Shown: positions 23,375 through 36,147, counted from the stretch's first letter. The stretch is DNA of 64,000 nucleotides from Sabellastarte sp. h YS-2021 (GCA_964017235.1 OZ024929.1:108113793-108177792); one strand, 5' to 3'. Made by a program: numbers and translations. Notes: a model not told the origin generated them from the sequence alone.

Positions 23375-23708
23375 CTATGTTAAAAGTGGCATCTTTTCTA
23401 ATTTTGCAATTTGGATATATTGGTATGCAATGTCTGGATTTCTTAATATTTGAATCATCCCTTTTGACTCTTGAAATGATTTCTTTTTGTGTTGGGTTGT
23501 GATCACTTGAAGAGTAGTTAAGGGCTTATTGGCATTGTGACAGGGGTTGACAATAGACACTCACAGCATGAATTCCTGTGTTCTGTGTACTAAGGCTTCC
23601 TTGCACTTCTGGGGGAGCTTTAATTGTCCAGGCTTCCCCAACTTGTTGTGCATCATAGAGGTCTTTAACTCCATCTGTTATTTTTACAAAATGCTCACTT
23701 GAAAGCAC
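23375..23708 (-). pseudogene. unidentified coding-like relic with a frameshift
   Basis: On the minus strand a protein-like frame reads SSEHFVKITDGVKDLYDAQQ and onward to about 23526, then appears to continue in another frame (ANKPLTTLQVITTQHKKKS) to 23375. The composition is less repetitive than random AT-rich frames. I do not recognise the family. It lies antisense in the last intron of the thioredoxin-fold gene and may be a transposon remnant. Confidence 0.25.
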
Positions 23709-24238
23709 TATTCATGCAGTTTGGTTTCTGTAAATACTCTCAGTTCTCTACTGTTCATTACTTGGGGTGGGAATTTCACTCAATGGAGTGAATGGGAAAG
23801 TGGAGTAAGTTTTGACCAACTAGCATGCCCACTTTTTCATTAATGACAATAATCACCAAACTGTGTTAAAAGATCGGTTAAAACCACATCAGGAAAATGT
23901 TAATCATTAAAATGTAGCACATAGTTAAATGAAAAGTGGAGTTTTGTTATGTGGACTTTAACAGCTAGGGTCACATTGGGACATTCTATCAGTCAGGCCA
24001 TGTACTGACTTCAACCCCCCGGTTGAGAACCAAGTACTTATAGTGATATGCCAAACTTGATAAAATTAGTTCCAAACTGTTGAAGTAGTACTTTGGAGTC
24101 TGGCTTATGGTCATATGTATCAATGAAAGTTAACTAAAAGTTCTTACATCACATTTATAATGTTTTCAATCGTATGCAATAAAGATATCACAAAATGTCT
24201 TTATATGTTTTACATATACCTAAATGTATTGCTTCCAG

Positions 24239-24323
24239 ATACAATGCTAGTGATGTAATAAAGTTCATGCACAAGTTCCTGAAAGATCCTGACAGCCTCC
24301 TGATAACAACAGAACACTTTTAA
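24239..24323 (+). CDS. thioredoxin-fold protein, last coding exon
   Basis: The acceptor TTGCTTCCAG precedes one base that completes Arg (AG|A) from exon c, then YNASDVIKFMHKFLKDPDSL and LITTEHF end in TAA at 24321-24323. ASDVIKFMHKFLKDP is the amphipathic C-terminal helix expected at the end of a thioredoxin fold. The C-terminus has no KDEL-type retrieval signal and no membrane segment. Three consecutive junctions (a-b, b-c, c-last) agree in phase, which is the main support for this gene model. Confidence 0.65.
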
Positions 24324-24610
24324 GAAGTGGAGTCAATCCTGCCTGGAAATACTCATTCATAAAGGTACATAATTGAATACAGCTATAACAATTGCACTAT
24401 AAACCTTTTTTTAACTGAGTTAGTCTGAGCTATCCCTATATAGATTATGTAAGTGCTAAACCACTGTGTTTTTATCAACCTAATAATATATATAGAAAAA
24501 AATCAAAGTTGATTTCATTATTGAAGATATGCATCTTAATCTTACTTTAAACTAATTTTATTTGGTGGAACCTTAAAATGACAACCACCAAAAATAATAT
24601 ATATATATAT
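24324..24610 (+). other. probable start of 3' UTR
   Basis: Follows the stop of the thioredoxin-fold gene. No canonical AATAAA is seen before the TIR element begins at 24611. The first AATAAA-type motifs (near 25192) lie inside that element. Confidence 0.4.
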
Positions 24611-26085
24611 GTTACAGTAAATATGTGAAATCAGTAAATACGTGTGTTTACTGAAAATTTCAGTAAATACGCGTATTCCCAAAACTTTTCAGTAAATATG
24701 CGTATTTACTGATTTATGACCTGTGTTATTTCACAAGTTTACTGGTTTGACTTTCAGTAAATCTGTGAAATGAAACTTTGATGTTCACTGGTTGTAACTA
24801 TGTAATATTAAATGGTAAACCAAACTGTACATTATATTGGAACATTTTACTCTATATAATATTAAATGGTAAACCAAACTGTGAATTATATTGGAACATT
24901 TTACTCTATTATGATGACTATTAGAACATACTAAGCATACTTTATTTTACACTACATTACATACAAATATGTTGAAAAATAGCAATATTTATATTATATT
25001 TTATTATATATTTATATTATATTTTTATTTAAATATTTATTTTTAAAAACTTTAGATCTGTGCCTTTTGTAGATATTTCATTTAAGCTTACATTATTTTC
25101 AATCCCACAGCTACTAAGGACCTATGTCATCCCTACAAATTTAACTTTTCATTATTTTTATGTGACTGATACATAAAAATCATTTTTATTGGAAATAAAT
25201 AAAAGTTTAAGAAATTAATTTAAATTTCTAAATTTTAACATATTTTAACTGTACTTTCATTCAGCAGAAATTATACCTTATCATTTAAGACAACGTGATT
25301 TACACTCAAACTAGTCTGCATGTATTCTCAAAGAATCTATTGTTAAACAGAGATTATTAGTAAGTGGTTTCTTTATTTTATTCCTATCAATGCTTAATAT
25401 TTTGCTATTTCCTGGTAGATTTATGACTTTAATGTAGGTACTGGCTACTTGATCAAAGAATTGTTGTTAGAAACAATGAAAAGGCCAGCTAGCCCCTAAT
25501 TGTATATCATCATACCTTTCAGAGGGACTTAATCTCTTTTAAGGGATCTATGGTTATGGTGTGGCTTCCTCTATTGAAGGGACAGCATTAAAGGGAGGTC
25601 TTATTCAATCCTAATCATAGATCTAAATTTTATTGGTAAGCTTTGGAAACGAAATACATTGTTAAAATACTTTGTTAAAACTACAGTGAAATTTAGTTCT
25701 TGAACAAGAAATATATATTAATCTTATTACCTTGCTTGTTGTTCCCTATACATAAAGCATCATAATTTGACTAATATTTGGATATTTAAATTTATAAACT
25801 AATTAAACTTCTCTATTTACATTACAACTTATTTTAAATGAAAAAAAAAATACTACAAGTCTTTATCACATCACATCCAAATGCTTTTGAAATTATAAAG
25901 TGATGTAAAGTAGTTATCCCAGTGCTGGATTGTAAACAAGTATCAAACTTTGAATAGAACAAAGTCATTTAAAGTTTGAAATGACTGTTAATATGAAGAC
26001 ATAGCAGATAACACCCAACTATTTAAGATCATGATGAAAAACCAGTAAATACACGTTTTTACTGATTTCGCATATTTACTGTGAC
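24611..26085. mobile_element. TIR element (about 1.5 kb, non-autonomous)
   Basis: The left end GTTACAGTAAATATGTGAAA with following TCAGTAAATACGTG is mirrored at the right end (26048-26085) with few mismatches, and both ends are bordered by (AT)n. Left subterminal sequence repeats CAGTAAATACG motifs. A 53-bp tandem duplication lies at 24806-24914 (AATATTAAATGGTAAACCAA twice). No transposase frame is present. The (AT)n flanks hide any TA duplication. Confidence 0.75.
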
Positions 26086-26154
26086 ATATATATATATTTT
26101 AATTATTCTTGACTGAGATGTAACCCCATCAGTATACCAGGCACACAGACAAAA

Positions 26155-26360
26155 AAAAGTCTCCGGAATAAACAAGAGTACTCAGAGAGTACATATCTCC
26201 ACCAAGGTACGTAATAAGAAGTAAATGGAAAAATTTAATATTTTTTGGTATCCAGATGGTGATCTAGATTAGTCTCTAAATTTAATGGTCTAAATTGGAG
26301 CAAGACCTAACTTCTCATTTTTGTCATGAAGATCCAGCCAGTAGTTAATCTGTTGTATAT
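26155..26360 (+). mobile_element. family G element fragment, copy 1
   Basis: AACAAGAGTACTCAGAGAGT left end, ATATCTCCACCAAGG, then GGTATCCAGATGGTGATC and GACCTAACTTCTC. It aligns along its length with 39660-39930 and, in part, with 49190-49585. Confidence 0.7.
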
Positions 26361-27595
26361 ACTCATATTGTAACAGAATTGTATAGACAATCCTAATATC
26401 TATGGCCTGACACATATTTTTGGCCTATTATGTGTATTTTGAAATTAAGATAAGAGTTAAAATGGTTGTCCATTAACTTGTTGAAATGCTGAAAATATTT
26501 ATTTTATGAATGCCTCTTAAACTAGCTTATTTACCATAACACAGGTCAGTGAACAGTTCCTAATAATAATTATATTGAACCTGAGCAAAGCAGAATACTA
26601 AAATATATAACAATCAACAAAATAATGTATGTAAATAATTTATCACACGTAGGTCATTTGTCAAATATTCTGTTTCTGACACAAGTGACCTCTTCTGTGT
26701 CCATTAAACCTGTCCATGTTTAGGGGTATTCTGTCCCAAAGCCATTATGTTTAGATCAAGGCAGAACCCATTTCCTGCAGGCTATGGTTTTCCATGACCC
26801 CCTTGCCCAATGATACTGTCTTGTGTTATAATGCAGGATATAAAACACACAAAGGACAAGACCTTGTAGCCACTATTGTTACTTACACATCAATCATCAT
26901 GTGTTTGGCTGAGCATCTAATGAAAGATTGTATTATAAAATATTATTTTATAATACAGCTTTTTCTGTTAGTTTAATAAGATTTGGAGCACACAGTCAAT
27001 TTAAATACTATGAATCTATAGAATAATACAGGAAAGGCACAGCAAGGTATTTGAGGATTTGGGGCTTCTGGACATTAGATTTCTTAAAATCTTGTTTGTT
27101 CATTGTTCTGTATACATTTGAACCGACCATTTTCTCAACTTTCTCTTTCTCATATGGAGCTTGGTGGTGGTCAAAACAACCTCATCACTTGTACTTAGGC
27201 TGTTGGTTTAAATCTGGGCCTGGCATTAATGGCAAAAGTTGATAGTTGCTTGCCAATTGCCAGTTGTTTACTGTGCAAAATCTTGGTCAACTATTAACTC
27301 TGCTTTCCGCCACCTACCCGTGTTTATATGGTTACATTTATATTATATTGCAAACTTAGCCCTTTACCAGATTTTAATAAAATTTTGTAAAAATGTGTTC
27401 CCTGAAAAAACCAGAATGCTCCCCTCTAAAGTTTTGAGTATTATCCAATAAAGGCTGTTACTATCAAATATCATGGCAATCATTTTTTGTTTGAACATTC
27501 AGGTTTTTTGGACTTTTTTTCCACAGACTGAACACAGATTTTCACTAAATATGGTAAAAATGGACATGACTCAAGAAGAAGTGTTTCCATTTTTT
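26361..27595. other. non-coding stretch, no gene seen
   Basis: AT-rich intergenic DNA. Short open frames (26794-26976, 27051-27451) have no splice, domain or codon support. Confidence 0.4.
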
Positions 27596-27597
27596 AC

Positions 27598-27960
27598 CCC
27601 ACAGCCTTTAAGGGTTGTTGGGGTATAGTTTTCACCCATGGTGTCTGGATGGAGGGGGGTTTCAGGCAGGACCTGGGACAAAGTTTGTCCGGGCTGTATC
27701 TGAGAAACCACAAGGTGTAGGAAGTTGGAACTTGGTACAGACATTGGTTGGGGGGGGGGGGGGGGGAGTTGAAAACTATTTCCCCATGCTGTGGGGTACG
27801 ATCATCTCTGATGCTATTTTTATGACTGGCTAAACCCCTTGATGGAATTTCACCATTTCTGTTGAGAAGGTTTACCCAGAGAGGTGATCTACAGTTTTGG
27901 CAAGGATGTAATAAAAGTAATGTCATTTGTCAACTGCTGCCATGGAAACCAATTATATTT
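27598..27960 (+). repeat. family A copy joined to family C-like sequence
   Basis: CACAGCCTTTAAGGGTTGTTGGGGTATAG at the left, one A unit with CTGTATCTGAGAAACC and a 17-G run (27750-27766), then the A right end CCCCATGCTGTGGGG with CATCTCTGATGC. After that the text becomes C-like (TAAACCCCTTGATGGAATTTCACC, GCTGCCATGGAAACC). Confidence 0.65.
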
Positions 27961-29415
27961 CTATTACAGATAAACTGTTGATAAGTTTTGATCCTGACAC
28001 TGTTGACTCGTTTATTTTAATTTGTATTATTGTGTGTTATTTTGAATTTGTATACTGTCACAGAAAAAAAGCCCTTTTAAGAATTTCAGCTATTTATGGT
28101 AAGGCTTTACTAAATAAATGTACTATACATAAACAGCATAGTGCCAAACAAACATACAAAACAAGGTTATATTTAGGGGAACCGTAGTTCTCTGAATTTG
28201 TTTTTTAACTTTTTAAAGAAGTTATGTTAGATTCAGTTAAGCTTATACTGCAAGTCATAACGTCTCCTTTTATTGCTGTAAATAATCTTACCTTATCTTC
28301 AGTAATGCTTCTTATTTACACCATCAGTATTTTGTTGTTTTTTTTTTTCAGTTTTACACAGTGCAAATATAATTGTATTGTATGGTCAAAACATATTTGA
28401 AATGCATGCTTTGAAATTTTTATGATCATGTCCCACAAACACTAAGAGTAGTTATTCATAAAACAGATTCTAATTGATGAAATGGGTCAACATGTGGGCA
28501 GTTGACCATAAATACATTAACAAAGACAATTGTGGGGATATTTCCCCCCAACTGAGACCTACAAACACCTGAACAGCCATTGAGGTAAATGAATTTCCAG
28601 GTGAGTTCACCCACTACCTCTACCTGAGGACTTTGATGAGTGTTGATAACTTCAGCAGGGTAGCAATTGATCTAATGGGTGACAACAACTCAAGGTCTTC
28701 ATTTGGATTTGTTTTCCATTTCCTGAACATGTGCTTAATGCAGAGAAGGACAGGAAATATTGTCAACTTGGTGGTTAATGAAAGAGGTGACTTGATCACT
28801 TTCTCTATATTAGCACTGTAGTGAGATGAGACAGCCAATCTTCTGCTCTCTCCCTTCCCCCATCATTGGCAGTCATTTGCCTTGCGCAACCAACTAAAAA
28901 CACTCCTAATCACAGTGATTACAACAAGGAACCTTGAGAGGCTGCTAATTAACCCTTATTTTTGTTTAAGTTGCTTTGTGGTTTTGTGCCTGAAGGTGGA
29001 AACAAGCTGATCAAATGATAAACTAATATCACCACCAGCCGACAGAGGTTTGACTTCTGGAATTTTGCATCATTCAGACATGTTTATTTGCGTCTTTTAA
29101 TATTTCATTGCATAACCCAAATTAAGTGGACATGTCATAAGTACATCAATTCAAAGTTTGTCACACACAAAAAGAAATTAATTAAGCTTTTTTTCAACAC
29201 TTCACCAGATGCAAATCACTTTGAATTTTGTGTTGCTTTAGTGATTGGACCTTTTTTTGTTTGTTCAAATGAAACTTTTTTATTCAGGAATCTGCAGTTT
29301 AATTATCTAGTCATAGAATAATTACTTTGTCTTTTGTTTTGCTTTTTGAGACTGATATAGAATTCCCTGGATCATAAAATGTGGTTTGTCTTACTGATAT
29401 TGCAAAGCCTGTTGT
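27961..29415. other. non-coding stretch, partly high complexity
   Basis: No gene found. About 28480-29060 is unlike the surrounding AT-rich or repeated sequence and may be conserved regulatory DNA. Open frames here on both strands are short and overlap each other. Confidence 0.35.
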
Positions 29416-29419
29416 TTTC

Positions 29420-30400
29420 ACCTATAATTTCCGGCGGATGGAGGGAAGAATTTTGTTGGGGCTGTATCTCAGAAACCATGAGGTGTAGAAAGTTCATACT
29501 TGGTGGGGGCATTGGTTTGGGAGAGTTGGTATGCAATCTATAACCTCGATTTGACTTTTGACCTTTGCTGTAGTGACCCCAACCTTTAACACTTGTCTGA
29601 ACCTCATCTGGGAAACTAATCTGTCGAATATTAAAACAGTAGAAACTCTATTATCCTACCCTCTTGGAGGGAGTAGCAATTTGTTCAGATAATAGAATTG
29701 TTGAAAAAGATTAAAGGGCTAAAATAACAGGCTTAACTTGGGTTGGGAGAATGAGTTTGAGGTTAGATAATTGAAAATTTGGATACTAGAAGTTCTATTG
29801 TACTTGGTAGGGACATTTGACCTTTCACCTCTTCATTCGAGGCTATTCATAGTTTGCCAAAGTAAGCAAAACAAGGTGATTTTGGCCAAAATAAAAGTAT
29901 CTATATTTCACTCATTTTGTAAGGTTTTGAAGTGAAACAACCTACTAAAAGATTTACTGGGAACCTTTTGATATGGTGAGATTTGACCTTGAGCTGCCTG
30001 TTCAAGGAGCCTATATTTCATTTGTTAGGGGTTTGTGATGTGAAAACCAGAATCTTTTGATATAGTTAGATTTGACCTTTGGTATGTCATTCATGATGAA
30101 ATGGGGTTGACCAAAACTCAAAAGAGCCCGTATCTTGCTTATCACTGGTTCGGAGGTTAGGCACTCGAAAACAAAATGTAAAAAAATAACAGCTGGGAAT
30201 CTTTAGATTTAGTCAGATTTGAACTGAAGGCTTTGGTTTCAAAGTCAAACTGGGGTGCCCAAAGTTAAAAGTGCTTGTATCTTGCCAGTTACTGATTATA
30301 GACTTTGGGATCTGAAACCAACCTATAGGAATTATGGCCTGGAAACCTTTTGATGTCATATTTGACCAATCAAGACTGCCTATATTTCACTTATTGTTGG
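29420..30400 (+). repeat. degraded family A and family E repeats
   Basis: One family A unit (GGGGCTGTATCTCAGAAACC, 29458) is followed from about 29820 by roughly five decayed family E units marked by CTTTTGAT.T.GT.AGATTTGACC and CTTATCACTGGTTC / TCACTTATTGTTGGTC. Confidence 0.6.
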
Positions 30401-33140
30401 TCATAAACATCTGTGAAACCCAACCTCATATCATTTTAGCAATAAGGCTTTCGCATAAACGGTCTATATGAAATCTTTGGCTGCTACTTTCGATGCTCCC
30501 TTTGGTGTCTTTATCCTTCCAGTTTACAGTAATATGCATCAGTGTTCTCGATTGATTGTTTCACTTTTGTTTTGTCATAGAACTCCAATTTACAGGTACT
30601 TGGCTATCTTCTCTTTCATGATATTTGTGAACAATAATTGCGGTGGAAATTACAAGGTATAAAACCCTTCTTATTCAATTTAAGGGAAATCCTATGGCTT
30701 TTTCCTGAGCCACATTTTTTATCTTTCTATTTAATTTAGCAAGGATGAATATCAATTTTCTAGGATGAAGAAATCAATAGATTCTTTTATCTTTTTTTCT
30801 ACTATCATGGTAACTAAATATTAACCAGCATCACACAAATAAATAAGTGGTTACACAATGGGACCATCTTCTTTTAACTGATGTAGACATATACCTTTTC
30901 TTTTCAGAGACTACTCTTCTTATGTCATATACATGTATTGATAAGCTTATAAACTGTTTCTGTTTTTGTTTCAGACTTTTTCTTCGTGGAACGGTGCAAA
31001 AATCTCATGTAAGACTACAGAATAATACAGCAAGTAATGAATACTGTCAATGTTCAAAAATACTCATAATAACAAAGACTGGCTTTATAAAATCTTCTCT
31101 CTGTATTGTAGCTTTGGTTAATATGTGATTAGTTTAAGTTGAAACTATGTTGAAGTTTGCTATCTCATGTTGAGATTATATTTATGTCATCAGACAGAAA
31201 TCTCTGTATATATCTGCATATGCATCATCAGTGTTTATCAAAAATTACAACCATCACAGAGATGATAATTGTATTGTTTGAAAGCTTATTAACGCAGCAT
31301 GAAATATTATTTGTGGCAGTTTGCCTGCTGCAGCACCTTTTTGGTTATTTTGTGCCTACCTGTGTAAGAGATCTTGTGTATGCTTAGTGTTCCGGGTGAC
31401 TTACAGCCCTGTATCTTGGTTATTTATTTTTAATAAAAAGCATTACATTATATGTGCCAATAGTTCAGAAATGGTATGAGATATTTTATTTGTGACCCCA
31501 GAGGGTACTAAAGAATTGTAGAACCCAATGCATATTTTTTTACCATTTTATTATTTTTTTTTAAACATTTTGGATTTTGGAAAACTGTATCTGTATCTGA
31601 AATTCTCATTGTTGGAAGATTATTGTGAATATCTCAGAAATGTAACATGTAAAGCAGTTTTTATCTCATTTTCAGTGTGTCAAGTCTTAAAAGAGTATTG
31701 GGACTCATTATCTCAAAAATCAAATATTTTAATTTTGCCATTTTGGTCATAATCTCTGACATTTACAATTTCACTATTTTACTTAGAGGGCAACTTTTGT
31801 ATGTGAATGCCAGGAGATACTTGCAAATGGGGTAAAATTTCCATTTTAGGAATAATTATGTAAAAATCGGATTGGAAAATAGAAAAGGATAAATAACAAT
31901 TGTGTGTTCTAGAATCATTAGAATCAGTGTTTTAAACATGTATTTAATTTATATTGAACCTGAATAAATTAATCATTCATATTTTGTGCTTAAATAACAA
32001 TAAGACTGTACATTTGTAGCTGTATGTAAATCTGGATAAATGTGACTTAGTTCCCCTTTAGCTGTTCATACCCATATATGTGCATGCATTTAGATTTACA
32101 TGCCATTACTATTATGCGACATTCTTTTTATGCATTAATTTCTGTCTGCATTAGTTCTCAGTTGTAAAAATATTTTGATTACTTTACTTGGATGGCAGGA
32201 TCTCCGGAAAACATGACTAAAGAAACTACTCTGTACAAATAATGGTGTGGTCCACTACATAAGATCTTTTATTGTATACTTACATGAAAATATGAAATCT
32301 TTTTTGAGTCTGTTTCTATCTCAGCATTTGTTGCCATGTAATTTTTCCAGTTCTATTCAAACATTTGTCTTATTTTTTCCAGTTAATGCAAGGTTAATGC
32401 ACTTTTATGTTTACATGTTGTGTCATTGACCACTTGTCCAGTGATTTGCACATTGTTATTCCCTGTAATTCAGTGTTAAATTTGTGTGTAAAGCTCAATG
32501 TGTAAACTATTACTTTGAGTAATCAAAAACATTAGTAAATTTACTTACATAAAGAATACTGTAAGACTAATAGATCAAAATATATTCAAATTTCCTTTTA
32601 AGAAGACCAAGATTTAATGTTTTAGAAACTGTTAAAATAATTGTAAAATCATTTTGGAAAGCATTTTTGTCCTTCACATTGATGTGACCTTGTTTATTGA
32701 TGACTAAAAGTAAGAAAATTTGAAAAGGGCACAATTTAGTAGCAATAAGGTAGTATCAGGAACTTTCCTGCTGCTATGGTTATTTTTTTGTCAGTCTTTA
32801 TCAACACATTCATTTGGTTTTGGTTTGTTATGGCAATGGCTGGACTATTACATCAGTGACTGCTTTCAAAACATCTTTATTGTACACATCCTCAGTTTAA
32901 TCATAAATATGTCTCCAAGCAATGTTTTTACATATGTCAACTTTGTTAACTACTCATTTAAATCAATGACGCAGGAGAAAGATGTAAGAAATATATTGTG
33001 GTGAAATTGAAAATACAACTTTTATGTAATCCTATAAAAATATAAAAATTTTAAAACAATGTTAAAATAATTTCTGAATATTGCGATTCAAGTTTTTTCT
33101 TTCCAAATGTGAAAAATAACAATTCATGAATTCTAATTCC
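30401..33140. other. gene desert, no feature recognised
   Basis: Very AT-rich sequence. Many open frames of 60-95 codons on the + strand are T-rich and hydrophobic by composition (for example 30847-31128 and 32720-33004), with no domain, and are read as chance. Confidence 0.45.
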
Positions 33141-33260
33141 AATTAGGACTTTTATAGCACTTAATCTCCCCATACAAGAGGACTCTAAGGCACAACAACC
33201 CCCCCACCCCACCCCCTAAAAAAACAGTCAACCAAATTTCAGCATCCAGAGGCAGAAAAG
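33140..33260 (-). repeat. SINE tail remnant
   Basis: TTTTATAGCACTTAATCTCC...GAGGACTCTAAGGCAC resembles the AGCGCTT...AAAGCGC tail of the SINE at 15690-16005. The head is not recognisable. Confidence 0.4.
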
Positions 33261-34440
33261 GGGTCAAGTAGAGAGAACAGAAGAGAATATTGACCAGATT
33301 TTATTAGTTATTATGAAATATTTATAAAACTTCTGCAATTCTTAGTTGTTAGTGACAAACCACAATAGCATGTCATATTTTCACACCTTTCCATTGTTCC
33401 ACATTAACTGTTAATACATCAGTACGCCATACACTGTGTTAATGTTAATACTACTAGTTTCACCACATCACAGTGTGTCAGTTTCAAGACAAAGAGGTAA
33501 TTATTGGCATAAAATATCTGAAAGAGAGTAACATTTTGTGATAATTTCCAAGTAAAGTAAGGTGACATGCAGGCTTTTCTTCTGCATTTTTTGTGTGCTT
33601 GAAAGTGCATATAATACACTCTGTACAATTAAATGCAATTTCTTTGAGTGCTTTGTTTGTAAATACCAATGGTATATAATATTACAGCAGTCATCTTTTG
33701 TGTATGATCTATGTGATGACAATTTTACAATAGTCTGCTGGTCAGAAGCAACTGTCATTTTTTAACAACATGTCATCCAGTCCATCCAAGCTTTAAACAT
33801 GTGTACAGGAATTATCTGTTTCATTTATGTGCTGGTATGGGTGATTAGAGCTGCAATTAGCTCATCTATTAAGTCTGTTGTGATTTGCAGTCCATTTGTC
33901 ATTATCAGACCCCTCAATGAAGTGATAAATGTTTCCATCTACATCCACTTCTTTTTCTTGCAATTTTGCCACATAGACATCAAGGTATTCTTACTCAGTT
34001 TTAAAAGGATTGTAAAATTTGTGTTAGCTGAAATATTGATTAAAGTATTTTTAACTGTCTTTAAGAACAATAATTTATTATTTTGAGTAAAATTGCATAA
34101 AATTATGTGCAGTGCAAGACATTGACCTGTCGATCCAACCAGTACATAAACTTTTTGTTTGGAATTTTTTCCTATGTGTATGTAGTTGCATGATTTAGCA
34201 TTAAACATTCTCAAAATATGCCATTTTTTCTTAAGTGTTTATGGTTTTTTTTTGTAATATGTTCAATGAAACTGTACCAGATGCATGAAATTCTAATCAT
34301 ATGAGTCTTTCAATTGTATCAGATAACAGAAAAACCCTGGTAAATGGCCTTTCAAAAACCTGTTTTTGTTTCCTTATAACACAATGTAGAGTTTGGCATG
34401 TAACCCAGTTTTTAGTGCGCCAGTCACTAATTCATTCAAA
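33261..34440. other. non-coding stretch, no gene seen
   Basis: AT-rich DNA. Overlapping short open frames on both strands at 33419-34214 have no support. Confidence 0.4.
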
Positions 34441-34546
34441 ACAGGCCAATCATGTTCAGTCAAATTCATCAGGCCATTAAACTGACGTCACAAAGCGTTT
34501 GACATCATGGGTATATAAGTGGAGATTTCTATTTTAACTTGTTCAT
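34441..34546 (+). promoter_or_regulatory. orphan CRE/CCAAT/TATA promoter-like cluster
   Basis: GGCCAATCA (near 34443), a full palindromic CRE TGACGTCA (34483-34490) and TATATAAG (34512-34519) are arranged at natural core-promoter spacing. A TTCATTG initiator-like site follows about 30 bp downstream (about 34545). The order CCAAT, CRE, TATA, initiator supports + strand transcription. No coding frame follows closely, so the product could be a 5' UTR exon, a non-coding RNA or a lost gene. Confidence 0.5.
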
Positions 34547-35585
34547 TGTCTTGGTTTGTGGTACAGAGCGCACATGTTTAAGTGTATGTATCTCCTCTCG
34601 CCTGTCAGTTATTCCTTTTTATCTGCATAGTTTACACAGATATAGGATCTCTCTACATATCCTTTTAAGAAGGTCAATATATTGTAGACTAGAAGGTAAA
34701 TAAAAGCGTAAAATTGGAAGACATGTTTTGTCTGGTTGTTAGGAATAACAGACTTTGGTTGATAACCAACAAGTACTTTGGCCATAATTAAATTATATGA
34801 CATCCTCATAGAAACATTCCAAAAGAATTTTGGTGTAACACTAATCTCTTTATAAAAAGCTGTACTTTTCATCTGTAGGTGGGAGAAATATTTCCATTTT
34901 ACACATTGAAACTTTTCCATTCACTGTTCTGTGTATTTTATGACAAGCCGGAGAATAAACTTCCTGTCTCATGAACTACTCCCACAATAATTATAAGTAA
35001 AATTAAAAATGCAGAGAATATAGATTAACATTTTTATCTTATTCATCAGTTAATCTTTTTATCATCTTATAGAATGCTCAAGGGAACAAAAAATGTAATT
35101 TCATATGCATATGAGAAGTATGTTATCCTCAATTCAACTTATTACACAATATTAGAAAAACTAATAAACAAAATGTCTGTCATCGTGGACAACATTTTCT
35201 TGTTCTCAATAGTGTATTATACTTATAGAACCAATATATACCTATACTAAGCATGTTATCAACCAGTTCAACTGTTTCCAACCAAAATTACACTTACAGC
35301 ATATTCCCTCTTTTCTTAAAAAAATTCAATCATAAATTAATATTAATCCAGCTGTCATGTGTGGCTCAAAACATTAGCATTTATCAGTAACCAGATGTTT
35401 AAACACGTGGGGTTTTAAAACTATGTGACTGTTCAACTTTTGGCTCTGGAGTCAAACACTTGGCTACTAAAATGATCTCAGTGACTGGGTGTACTTCAAG
35501 TTTCTTAATGATCACTTGGACTTGGCTTTCTCCACTATAGTTCCGGGCTTGAATCTAGATCACAGGTGAAACAATGATGTCTCAT
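34547..35585. other. non-coding stretch downstream of the orphan promoter
   Basis: No coding exon seen. The minus-strand frame at 34609-34920 has no recognisable domain. Confidence 0.35.
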
Positions 35586-35591
35586 CTCCAT

Positions 35592-35620
35592 ATGTATGTA
35601 TGTATGTATGTATGTATGTG
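35592..35620 (+). repeat. (TATG)n microsatellite
   Basis: Seven or so TATG units adjoining the 3' tail of a SINE on the minus strand. Confidence 0.9.
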
Positions 35621-35935
35621 TATTTATACTCAGCGCAATATCTCCATATACTACAGGACTCAAAGCGCCATATGATCCATTCAACTGTACAAGTACAGTC
35701 CAACTTTCAAATTACTGACATTCTCCTAACTGAAAGAAAGAGGCTCAAGGATGACTATTTATCAACCTTTTTGAAGTTCTTTAGCCTGCCACTGGGGATA
35801 GGACCCAATGACAGAGGACCACCATTTTGAGTGGTAATCCGAGCCACTATATATCTGGCTGTACCTGGGATTGAACCCACGTCCTCTGTGTTCCTAGGTG
35901 AGTGTTTTCCCACTAGGCCACAGTGCCATATGGCT
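35592..35935 (-). mobile_element. tRNA-derived SINE with (CATA)n tail
   Basis: On the minus strand the right end reads a tRNA-like head: A-box-like GTGGCCTAGTGGGAAAACAC, then B-box GGGTTCAATCCC (about 35868-35879). The distal end has TCCTGTAGTATATGGAGATATTGCGC and the simple repeat. About 340 bp. Confidence 0.75.
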
Positions 35936-36147
35936 ATAGTTGATAACAGGGATGTAAAAAAAACAAACTTTGATCTGAGCTACCAAACACAGGGTTAGTT
36001 TGAGTAGAATTAAACTCTGTGTTAACATTCCTTTACAGTCAGAAATGTAAAATTTGCCACAGTATAAGAGTTTCACTTTAGTAAGACTAAATAATCAAAA
36101 TCTCTGCCAGTTTTGCATCATGGGAGATCAATGGCATAATGTATTAA

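Noticed and set aside
30847-34214. Many 60-95-codon frames rich in F, L, Y and I
   Set aside because: Expected from T-rich DNA; hydrophobic by composition, with no conserved features.
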